The translations under genes were made by a program, and so were the position numbers. 64,000 nt of DNA from Azoarcus sp. Lineage in GTDB: Bacteria; Pseudomonadota; Gammaproteobacteria; Burkholderiales; Rhodocyclaceae. Positions 1 to 7,910 of this stretch are shown here, piece by piece. The DNA lies in the NCBI GenBank assembly GCA_031285965.1, contig JAITVD010000066.1, positions 1 through 64,000 of the forward strand, written 5' to 3'. Within the stretch, counting starts at the first letter, position 1; every line of letters begins with the position of its first letter. The notes below the pieces were generated by a model. The model was not told the origin of the DNA. It worked only from the letters and a program-made list of their open reading frames with translations, and did no database searches.

Positions 1-750
1 GCCTCAGCGGCGCGGCGCGAGGCGGCATGGGCGGAGGCGGAGTCCATTCACGCGGAAGATGCCGCAATGTGCGCGGCCATCGGCTCGCACGGCTCACGGC
101 TGCTTCGCGCCCTGCCCACGCGCAAAGGGCGGGGCTTGCGGGTGATGACCCATTGCAACGCGGGATGGCTGGCGACGGCGGGGATGGGAACGGCACTTGC
201 GCCGATTTACGCGGCTCACGCCGAAGGGCTGAAGGTGGAAGTTTTCGTTTCCGAAACCCGCCCGCGCAACCAGGGCTTGCTGACGGCATGGGAACTGGCC
301 GCCGCCGGGGTCGGGCATACGCTGATGGCCGACAATGCCGCCGGGCTGCTGCTCATGCGCGGCGAAGCGGACGCGGTGATTGTGGGCGCGGACCGCGTCG
401 CGGCGAATGGCGACACCGCGAACAAAGTAGGCACTTATTTGAAGGCGCTGGCGGCGCATGCGGCGGGCGTGCCGTTTTATGTTGCCGCGCCCGCGTCGAC
501 GTTCGATGCGGGAACGCCCAGCGGGGAAGCCATTCCGGTGGAGGAGCGGGCGGCGGAAGAAGTGCTGTTCGTCGACGGCGCGGACGAAGAAGGCTTGCCG
601 GGGCGCTTGAGGCTGGCACCAAAAGGCACACGCGCAGTGAATCCGGCGTTCGATGTCACCCCCGCGAGCCTCATTTCCGGCTTCATCACCGAGCGGGGCG
701 TGATTGGGGCGGGGGAATTGGGTGATTTTTTGCGGAGCCGTCAGGCATGA
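1..750 (+). CDS. mtnA: S-methyl-5-thioribose-1-phosphate isomerase, 5' truncated by window edge
   Basis: Frame 1 is open from base 1; motifs MTHCNAG, FVSETRPRNQG, IVGADRVAANGDTANKVGTY are typical of the MtnA/eIF2B-like family. Confidence 0.93.
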   Translation, partial: ASAARREAAWAEAESIHAEDAAMCAAIGSHGSRLLRALPTRKGRGLRVMTHCNAGWLATAGMGTALAPIYAAHAEGLKVEVFVSETRPRNQGLLTAWELAAAGVGHTLMADNAAGLLLMRGEADAVIVGADRVAANGDTANKVGTYLKALAAHAAGVPFYVAAPASTFDAGTPSGEAIPVEERAAEEVLFVDGADEEGLPGRLRLAPKGTRAVNPAFDVTPASLISGFITERGVIGAGELGDFLRSRQA

Positions 751-1418
751 GCAAGGAAACAAGCAAAGACGCGCTGGCGGATGAACTGCTGGCGACAACG
801 CGCGCCCTGAAAGCGCATCGCCTCAATACCGGCGCGTCGGGCAACGCGAGCGCCCGCTGCGATGGCGGCTTTCTCGTCACGCCGTCCGGCTTGCCGCCGG
901 AACAGTGCGCTGCCGCAGATATGGTCTGGATGGGGATGGACGGCGTTAGCGACGGGCGGCTCGCGCCTTCCACGGAATGGCGGATTCATCGGGACATTTA
1001 CGCGGACATCCCTGACGCGGGGGCGGTTATTCATGCCCATTCGCCGTTTGCCACGGCGCTGGCATGCCAGCGTGCGGATATTCCGCCGTTCCATTACATG
1101 ATTGCGCTCTTTGGCGGCGATAGCGTGCGCTGCGCGGCGTATGCGACCTTCGGCACGGAGGCGCTGTCAAAGAACGCGCTGGCGGCACTCGCCGGACGCA
1201 ATGCCTGCCTGCTCGCCAACCACGGCATGCTGGCCTATGGGCGTGACCTTGCGCACGCGCGCGCTCAGGCGGTTGAGCTTGAGGCGTTGTGCGAGCAATA
1301 CTGGCGCGCTCGCCAGCCGGTTCCGCCAGTGCTGCTGTCCGAAAAGGACATGGCGGACGCGCTGGAATGCTTTCGTCATTACGGCGGGCGCGGATTGAAA
1401 CAACAATCATCAAATTAG
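747..1418 (+). CDS. Class II aldolase/adducin family protein, L-fuculose-phosphate-aldolase-like
   Basis: NTGASGNASAR, PSTEWRIHRDIY, VIHAHSPFATALA, PPFHYMIALFGGDSVRCAAYATFGT, LLANHGMLAYG; overlaps the mtnA stop by 4 bp. Confidence 0.88.
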   Translation: MSKETSKDALADELLATTRALKAHRLNTGASGNASARCDGGFLVTPSGLPPEQCAAADMVWMGMDGVSDGRLAPSTEWRIHRDIYADIPDAGAVIHAHSPFATALACQRADIPPFHYMIALFGGDSVRCAAYATFGTEALSKNALAALAGRNACLLANHGMLAYGRDLAHARAQAVELEALCEQYWRARQPVPPVLLSEKDMADALECFRHYGGRGLKQQSSN

Positions 1419-1428
1419 GAGAATTTTC

Positions 1429-1932
1429 ATGTCATTTCCGCGTTTGCCTTTGCGTCTGTATTTCTTTGCCCTGTTCGCGCTGTGCGCGGGCGAAGTCTGT
1501 TTCGGCGCTATCTACCTGCAAGGGATGCTGGGCATTGAACCCTGCCCGATGTGCATCATGCAGCGTTACGCGCTCTTGGGCGTGGGCATCGTCGCTCTGG
1601 CGGGGGCGCTCCACAACCGCGCTGGCATCCTTTACGGGGCGCTCGTGACGCTCGTCGCGCTGGCGGGTGGTGGCGTCGCGGCGCGGCAAAGCTGGCTGCA
1701 ACTCTACCCGCCCAACACCATGAGCTGCGGCCCCGGCCTTGAATTTATGCTGCAAAGTTTCCCGCTGACCGAAGTTTTGCCGAAGCTCTTTCGGGGCGAA
1801 GGCGATTGCAGCGCCGTCGACTGGACGCTTTTCGGGCTGTCCATTGCCAATTGGGGGCTGATTACGTTTGTCGCCATCGCAATCGTGACGCCTTGGGTGG
1901 TTTGGTTGGCTCGCCGCACAGGGCGCGGCTGA
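1429..1932 (+). CDS. dsbB: Disulfide bond formation protein B
   Basis: 167 aa, four hydrophobic segments, EPCPMCIMQRYA motif and later Cys pair (SCG...GDCSA). Confidence 0.9.
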   Translation: MSFPRLPLRLYFFALFALCAGEVCFGAIYLQGMLGIEPCPMCIMQRYALLGVGIVALAGALHNRAGILYGALVTLVALAGGGVAARQSWLQLYPPNTMSCGPGLEFMLQSFPLTEVLPKLFRGEGDCSAVDWTLFGLSIANWGLITFVAIAIVTPWVVWLARRTGRG

Positions 1933-2162
1933 GATTTTTTGAGAGATGGAACCGATGGCGGGTTGCTTGTGGGCTGAATAAGTACTCTGTTTTTCAGGGC
2001 TACCGCTGTAGCAGCTCCGCTTCATGGCGTTCGCCCACTCGTGTCCAGGGCAAAATTTGTATCTATATAAAATGCACTCACCATAAAAAAATACATAGAG
2101 TGTTTGTTATCTGGCATAGTAAGGCTAGTTGATTAAAACCATAGGCACGAGGGGAGTGAAAA

Positions 2163-3590
2163 ATGTTCTGGGGAAAACCTAAGCCGCTAAAGCCGCACAA
2201 AGTTCCATACGCTTACCCAACGGATTCTGTACTTTTCGGGGGCGCTAAATGGAAATATGTCCCCTACGAAGAAGGAGCCATGCCCCTCCTCACAGAACAG
2301 ACCGTTTCCCTGGACGGCGGTGAATGGGGCGAGGTTCAGCCGCCCAAAGCGCCTCCCCCGCCTACCCTCTCGGAGCTTGAGAAGATTCCGCCCGAGAAAA
2401 TAACTCATAAACAATTTTTGCAGTTATCAGAACTGCTTGCAGCAGAAAAGAAGGCAGAAACAGCAGAGCAAGACAAAGCTAAAAAAGAAGCAGAGGATAT
2501 AGCGAATGGCGTTCGTCCCGAAGGAATAGAAGTTAAACAAGAACTTCCGGTCTTTGACCTTCAGGATATTGTTCTTGCGATGGAAGCAATGGGGTGGCCT
2601 ATTGCGGCCAAAATAATTAAACGCTGGTTTGAGCAGCCTGCGTATAAATGGGAATATATAAGAAATCCATATCCAAATCCAAATGGACCTCGTTATCTTG
2701 ATGACCCGAGGCGTTCTCATCCTGTCGATAGTACATCCATTACATTAGATTGGGTATTAAAATTTGGAAACAATAAAAAGAAAGTCAATGAATTGATAAA
2801 TGTGTCTATTCATGATGCCCAACCTAGACTACGTAATCTTATTAAACAGAAATGTGAGGATCAGATAAAGAAGCAGTTGGAAGAAGACCCAAGAAAATTG
2901 AAAATGTTAAAAGGGTTCACTACATCTAGCGAGTTGGGAGACCTGCAAGCGTTTCACAGGGCATGGCAGGTAACTTACATTAATAATGCGGACTACCTGG
3001 CGACATCAAAACCGCTGAAGCCCGATGAACTCACGGCAATTGCCGGAAATTTTGCGTTCTATGTAGCAATAGGGGCGGTTCAGGTCACTGCCCCAAAGAA
3101 TCTGGTTTATGATAATGAAAGGAGGTTGAAGCGGTGGTGCTATGAACCGACTATCCATTTGACCCATATTTATGTTTATTTTATGGATTTCTACAACTTT
3201 ACAGACCACCCGGAAGAGATGAAATCTCAATACCTTGGTCACTGGAATAAATATGGTGTCATTATAACGGTACTTGGTGGATTTTCGGAATTTGATCGGA
3301 AATATCTAGGGTTATTTAGAGGTCACTTAGGTGATGCCCCTGTAGAAAGAAGAGTCCCCAGCATAGACCTCCCGGTAAGCGTGCGAGGGGAGAGGGTTGT
3401 TTACTCAACAAAAGCAGTGTACTGGCCAGTTTTTAATTCAACTTTTGACGCATGGAGAGCCAGGCACAAGAGAGGTCAAGACTGCGTAATCTTCACTCAA
3501 CCCAAATTATATAAATTAAAAAAGCCAATAGTATGGAGGGCAGAAAATGTGCATGGGGAATGGGAGGGGATTCATGAAAACAATATTTAA
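2163..3590 (+). CDS. Hypothetical 475-aa protein, putative effector/toxin-like (possible DUF6402-like family, from memory)
   Basis: Long ORF in a low-GC block; RBS GAGGGGAGTG upstream; proline-rich linker PPKAPPPPTLSELEK; C-terminal IYVYFMDFYNFTDHPEEMKSQYLGHWNKYGVII; followed by duplicated membrane-protein genes. Confidence 0.6.
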   Translation: MFWGKPKPLKPHKVPYAYPTDSVLFGGAKWKYVPYEEGAMPLLTEQTVSLDGGEWGEVQPPKAPPPPTLSELEKIPPEKITHKQFLQLSELLAAEKKAETAEQDKAKKEAEDIANGVRPEGIEVKQELPVFDLQDIVLAMEAMGWPIAAKIIKRWFEQPAYKWEYIRNPYPNPNGPRYLDDPRRSHPVDSTSITLDWVLKFGNNKKKVNELINVSIHDAQPRLRNLIKQKCEDQIKKQLEEDPRKLKMLKGFTTSSELGDLQAFHRAWQVTYINNADYLATSKPLKPDELTAIAGNFAFYVAIGAVQVTAPKNLVYDNERRLKRWCYEPTIHLTHIYVYFMDFYNFTDHPEEMKSQYLGHWNKYGVIITVLGGFSEFDRKYLGLFRGHLGDAPVERRVPSIDLPVSVRGERVVYSTKAVYWPVFNSTFDAWRARHKRGQDCVIFTQPKLYKLKKPIVWRAENVHGEWEGIHENNI

Positions 3591-4431
3591 GATGCCAGCA
3601 GACACAGACTATTCTTTTCTCCTTCCTCCCAGTGACCCGAACGCTGGGAAATTTACAAGAAAGAATAGAGTTGATTTATATCGAACCTTGTTGGGTTCAA
3701 TGATACGCATTGTTCTGTCAGCAATGATATGGGGTATCTTATGGATTCCTAGTATTTTAATATTTATGGCTCTTGGGGTGGTTGTTTCTTTAAAAATACC
3801 TGTTTTTTCAATAATTTTCATAGGTTTATTAGAGAATTTTTCCGCCATATTTATTTGTTGCTGGATTTTCTACCAAATTAGAAAAGTTTGGAAAAGAGCA
3901 AATCGAGACTGGAGGTTTTCAATAGTGATATGGCGAAACTTTTTGTTGGCTCCTCTTGGTATTTTTTTGCTGGTTTATATTCCATTTACAATTCACCACA
4001 TATTGACAGTTCCTGTAAAGGAACTTTCAGGATACAGTGGTTATGCTTTTTGTGAATACTTTACAAATAAAATGGAAGGAGGATGGAGAGAGTTTCAAGG
4101 GAAAAAGTATAAATTACAGATGTGTGGAAGTGCAATTTATGAACCTGCATATCGTGTAAATGCTGTAGGGCATAAAATCAGATTGGCGGTATTTGATGAA
4201 TCTGGTGATCTTAGAGCACTGGGGTATTTCACGACTGAACACGAGAATTATTTTCCTATAGAAATTTCAGAAAATTCCATAGAATACGGAGACTGGGCTG
4301 ATTCAGACAACGATAGAATCATCAAAATGCCTCCATCCAAACTTGAATGGATTCGCGCCCGCTTGCCTTTTATTAAATATGATTTTCTCGATAGCTTGGA
4401 AAATTTCCGTCAATATATAAAATTAAACTAA
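3574..4431 (+). CDS. Multi-TM hypothetical protein, copy 1 (candidate immunity protein)
   Basis: ATG at 3574 preceded by GGGAGGGGA; hydrophobic segments then soluble C-terminal domain (YKLQMCGSAIYEPAYRVNAVGHKIRLAVFDESGDL); start overlaps the end of the 475-aa ORF. Confidence 0.65.
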   Translation: MKTIFKMPADTDYSFLLPPSDPNAGKFTRKNRVDLYRTLLGSMIRIVLSAMIWGILWIPSILIFMALGVVVSLKIPVFSIIFIGLLENFSAIFICCWIFYQIRKVWKRANRDWRFSIVIWRNFLLAPLGIFLLVYIPFTIHHILTVPVKELSGYSGYAFCEYFTNKMEGGWREFQGKKYKLQMCGSAIYEPAYRVNAVGHKIRLAVFDESGDLRALGYFTTEHENYFPIEISENSIEYGDWADSDNDRIIKMPPSKLEWIRARLPFIKYDFLDSLENFRQYIKLN

Positions 4432-4485
4432 AAAAGCCAATAGTATGGAGGGCAGAAAATATGTATGGGGAATGGGAGGGGATTC

Positions 4486-5328
4486 ATGAAAACAATATTT
4501 AAGATGCCAGCAGACACAGACTATTCTTTTCTCCTTCCTCCCCGTGACCCTGACGCTGGAAAATTTACGAGGAAGAATAAAGTCGATTTATATCGAACCT
4601 TGCTGGGTTCAATGATACGCATTGCTCTGTCAGCAATGATATGGGGTATCTTATGGGCTCCTAGTTTTTTAATACTTGCAGCCCTTATAATAATTGCTTT
4701 TTCAATAATACCGTTTTCCCCAACAATCTTCATGGGTTTACTAGAAAAATTTTCTACTATATATATTGGTTGCTGGATTTTCTACCAAATTAGAAAAGTT
4801 TGGAAAAGAGCAAGTCAGGACTGGAGGTTTTCAATAGTGATATGGCGAAATTTTTTGTTGGCTCCGTTTGGTATTTTTTTGCTGGTTTATATTCCATTTG
4901 CAATTCACCACATATTGACAGTTCCTGTAAAGGAACTGTCAGCATATGGTGGTGATGGTTATGGTTATGCTTTTTGTGAATACTTTACAAATAAAATGGA
5001 AGGGGGATGGAGAGAGTTCCAAGGGGAAAAATATAAGTTACAAATGTGTGGAAGTTCAATTTATGAACCTGCATATCGTGTAAATGCTGTAGGGCATAAA
5101 ATCAGATTGGCGGTATTTGATGAATCTGGTGATCTCAGAGCACTGGGGTATTTCACGACAGAACACGAGAATTATTTTCCAGTTGAAATTTCAGAAACTT
5201 CAATAGAATTGGGATATGATTCAGAAAAGAGAATCATCAAAATGCCTCCATCCAAACTTGAGTGGATTCGCGCCCGTTTGCCTTCTATTAAATATAATTT
5301 GTTTGATAGGCTGGAAAATTTACGTTGA
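4486..5328 (+). CDS. Multi-TM hypothetical protein, copy 2 (paralogue of 3574..4431)
   Basis: Highly similar to copy 1 over its full length; same RBS context GGGAGGGGATTCATGAAAACAATATTTAAG. Confidence 0.65.
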   Translation: MKTIFKMPADTDYSFLLPPRDPDAGKFTRKNKVDLYRTLLGSMIRIALSAMIWGILWAPSFLILAALIIIAFSIIPFSPTIFMGLLEKFSTIYIGCWIFYQIRKVWKRASQDWRFSIVIWRNFLLAPFGIFLLVYIPFAIHHILTVPVKELSAYGGDGYGYAFCEYFTNKMEGGWREFQGEKYKLQMCGSSIYEPAYRVNAVGHKIRLAVFDESGDLRALGYFTTEHENYFPVEISETSIELGYDSEKRIIKMPPSKLEWIRARLPSIKYNLFDRLENLR

Positions 5329-5356
5329 TAGACATAAAATGAAACTAGAAATACAA

Positions 5357-5555
5357 ATAGTATGGAGGGCAGAAAATATGTATGGGGAATGGGAGGGTAT
5401 TCATGAAAACAATATTTAAGATGCCAGCAGACACAGACTATTCTTTTCTCCTTCCTCCCCGTGACCCGAACGCTGGAAAATTTACGAGGAATAATAAAGT
5501 TGATTTATATCGAACCTTGTTAAGTTCGATGATTAAGTTTGCAACCCAGTTTTAA
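5357..5555 (+). pseudogene. Truncated third copy of the multi-TM gene (first about 50 codons)
   Basis: ATG 5403, MKTIFKMPADTDYSFLLPPRDPNAGKFTRNNKVDLYRTLLSSMIKFATQF then stop; near identical to copies 1 and 2 before similarity ends. Confidence 0.8.
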
Positions 5556-5726
5556 TTTTTTTGATTGAATAAAAAAATGACCGTATTTTGCTGAAAAAAT
5601 ATGCCATACGCATGTTTGAGCGAGGATAGGCGCAGGCATCTGGTTCCGGCGCGTCTGCGTTCGCTCCTGACCGATTTGCGGGTTCCTCCGAGCAGCGTCT
5701 TTGTGCAGACGGGGGACTTATAAATT

Positions 5727-5831
5727 GCTCGGAGGCACATCTAAGTAGCTCTGAGTGTCTTTTAATTAGCTCTGAGCTACATCTAAGTCGCTCTGAGGCA
5801 CTTAAAAGTTCTTCGGAGCTATTTCTTTGCT
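5727..5831. repeat. Imperfect 21-bp tandem repeat, about 5 units
   Basis: GCTCGGAGGCACATCTAAGTA / GCTCTGAGTGTCTTTTAATTA / GCTCTGAGCTACATCTAAGTC / GCTCTGAGGCACTTAAAAGTT / CTTCGGAGCTATTTCTTTGCT. Confidence 0.8.
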
Positions 5832-6042
5832 GCAAAAAGCATCAAAGAAGTGGCTCGCAGCGGGCGCGGGCAGCTTCCCCCGCCCGCCCGATTCCGCTTC
5901 CCCGCCTGCGCTATCATTCGCCCCTCGTTGGGCGGCGTCGCTGCGCGCAGAGGGATAAAGGCGTACAGTTCCGCCCCTGATCCGTGTTCCCCGAACGCAG
6001 GCACGTTTTTTCGCAAATTTTTGGGACAGCAAAGGAAAACGC

Positions 6043-7077
6043 ATGATTACGCCGCAAGAAGCCCTTCAGCGCACCATCGAGCATCGCGAAATTTTTTATG
6101 ACGAGATGCTCGATTTGATGCGGCAGATTATGGCGGGGGAAGTTTCTCCGGTCATGTCCGCCGCTATCCTCGTCGGCTTGCGGGTGAAGAAGGAAACCAT
6201 CGGGGAGATTGCCGCTGCCGCGACCGTGCTGCGCGAAATGGCGGTCAAGGTGAACGTGCCGCCGCCTACCGAGAACTTCATCGACATCGTCGGGACGGGC
6301 GGTGACGGCTCGCATACTTTCAACATTTCCACCGCCAGTTCCTTCGTCATCGCCGCTGCCGGGGCGCGTGTGGCAAAACATGGCAATCGCGGCGTGTCCT
6401 CAAAATCCGGCGCGGCGGATGCCATCGAGGCGCTGGGGGGCTGCCTTGAATTCGGGCCGGAGCAGGTGGCGGGCTGCATCGCCAATACTGGGCTGGGCTT
6501 CATGTTCGCCCCCAATTTCCACGGCGCGATGAAAAACGTCGCCCCCGTGCGGCGCGAGATGGGCGTGCGCACCATTTTCAATATCCTCGGGCCGCTCATC
6601 AATCCGGCGGACGCGCCCAACGCGCTTATTGGGGTGTTCCACCCCGACCTCGTGGGCATCCTCGTGCGGGTCATGGAGCGGCTGGGCGGCAAGCATGTCG
6701 TGGTGGTGCACGGGCAGGACGGCGTGGACGAAATCAGTTTGGGCGCTTCGACGCTGGTCGGGGAACTGAAGGACGGCAAAATTTCCGAGTACAGCATCCA
6801 TCCAGAGGATTTCGGCATCCGCATGATGGCTACCCGCAACCTCAAAGTCGAAACGGCGGAGCAGTCCGTCGCCATGCTGCGCGGCGTGCTGGACAACCAG
6901 CTAGGTCCCGCCCGTGACATCGTGGCTTTTAATTCCGGCGTGGCGCTTTATGCTGCCAACGTGGCGGGCAGCATTGCGGATGGTATTGCCCGCGCCAGCG
7001 CGGCGCTGGCTTCTGGCGCGGCCAAGGCAAAGATGGAAGAATTCGTGCGTTATAACCAAAGCGTCAAAGGCATGTGA
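6043..7077 (+). CDS. trpD: Anthranilate phosphoribosyltransferase
   Basis: [46 protein letters not shown] motif; full length. Confidence 0.96.
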   Translation: MITPQEALQRTIEHREIFYDEMLDLMRQIMAGEVSPVMSAAILVGLRVKKETIGEIAAAATVLREMAVKVNVPPPTENFIDIVGTGGDGSHTFNISTASSFVIAAAGARVAKHGNRGVSSKSGAADAIEALGGCLEFGPEQVAGCIANTGLGFMFAPNFHGAMKNVAPVRREMGVRTIFNILGPLINPADAPNALIGVFHPDLVGILVRVMERLGGKHVVVVHGQDGVDEISLGASTLVGELKDGKISEYSIHPEDFGIRMMATRNLKVETAEQSVAMLRGVLDNQLGPARDIVAFNSGVALYAANVAGSIADGIARASAALASGAAKAKMEEFVRYNQSVKGM

Positions 7078-7869
7078 ATGGGCAACATCCTGCAAGAAAT
7101 CCTCATGGTCAAAGTCCGTGAAATCACGACGGCGCATGTGCATCTGCCGTTGGTGGAAATGCAGGCGCGGGCGCGGGAAGCCGCGCCAGCCCGCGATTTT
7201 GCCGCCGCCCTCCGATGCCGCGTAGAGAACAGCCAGCCTGCGGTGATTGCCGAAGTCAAAAAAGCCAGCCCGTCAAAAGGGCTGATCCGCGCGGATTTCC
7301 AGCCCGCCGAAATCGCCGCCAGCTATGCCGTCAATGGGGCGGCTTGCCTGTCCGTGCTGACGGACGAGACTTTTTTTCAGGGTTCCGCAGACGCGCTGAA
7401 AGCGGCTCGCATCGCCAGCAACATTCCTGTTCTGCGCAAAGATTTTTTGATTGATTCCTATCAGGTGTTCGAGTCGCGTGTGATGGGCGCGGATGCCATC
7501 CTGCTCATCGTCGCCGCACTTGATGACGCGCAGATGCAGGAGTTTGCTGGCATCGCGCATGAACTGGGCATGGCGGTGCTCGTCGAATCCCACAACGCCG
7601 CCGAGCTTGAACGCGCCCTGAAACTGGATACGCCGCTCATCGGCATCAACAACCGCAATCTCTCCTCGTTCGAGGTGTCGCTGGAAACCACGCTGGAACT
7701 GCGGGCGAACATTCCCTCTGACCGCATCGTTGTGACTGAAAGCGGCATTGCCACAAAAGAGGACGTGGCGGTGATGCGTTCGGCGGGCGTCCATGCCTTC
7801 CTCGTGGGCGAAGCCTTCATGCGGGCGGATGAGCCGGGGCAGGCGATGGCGGAACTGTTCGCCCTGTAG
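7078..7869 (+). CDS. trpC: Indole-3-glycerol phosphate synthase
   Basis: [53 protein letters not shown] motifs. Confidence 0.96.
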   Translation: MGNILQEILMVKVREITTAHVHLPLVEMQARAREAAPARDFAAALRCRVENSQPAVIAEVKKASPSKGLIRADFQPAEIAASYAVNGAACLSVLTDETFFQGSADALKAARIASNIPVLRKDFLIDSYQVFESRVMGADAILLIVAALDDAQMQEFAGIAHELGMAVLVESHNAAELERALKLDTPLIGINNRNLSSFEVSLETTLELRANIPSDRIVVTESGIATKEDVAVMRSAGVHAFLVGEAFMRADEPGQAMAELFAL

Positions 7870-7910
7870 GGCGCAGGGCGGCGGAAGCGTTCAATTGGGC
7901 GAGCCAGACA

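Larger units (their letters stand above)
3525..5535 (+). repeat. Tandem duplication array (unit about 0.9 kb; two full units plus one partial)
   Basis: The segment AATAGTATGGAGGGCAGAAAAT...TGGGGAATGGGAGGG.ATTCATGAAAACAATATTTAAGATGCCAGCAGACACAGACTATTC recurs at about 3528, 4438 and 5357. Confidence 0.9.
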
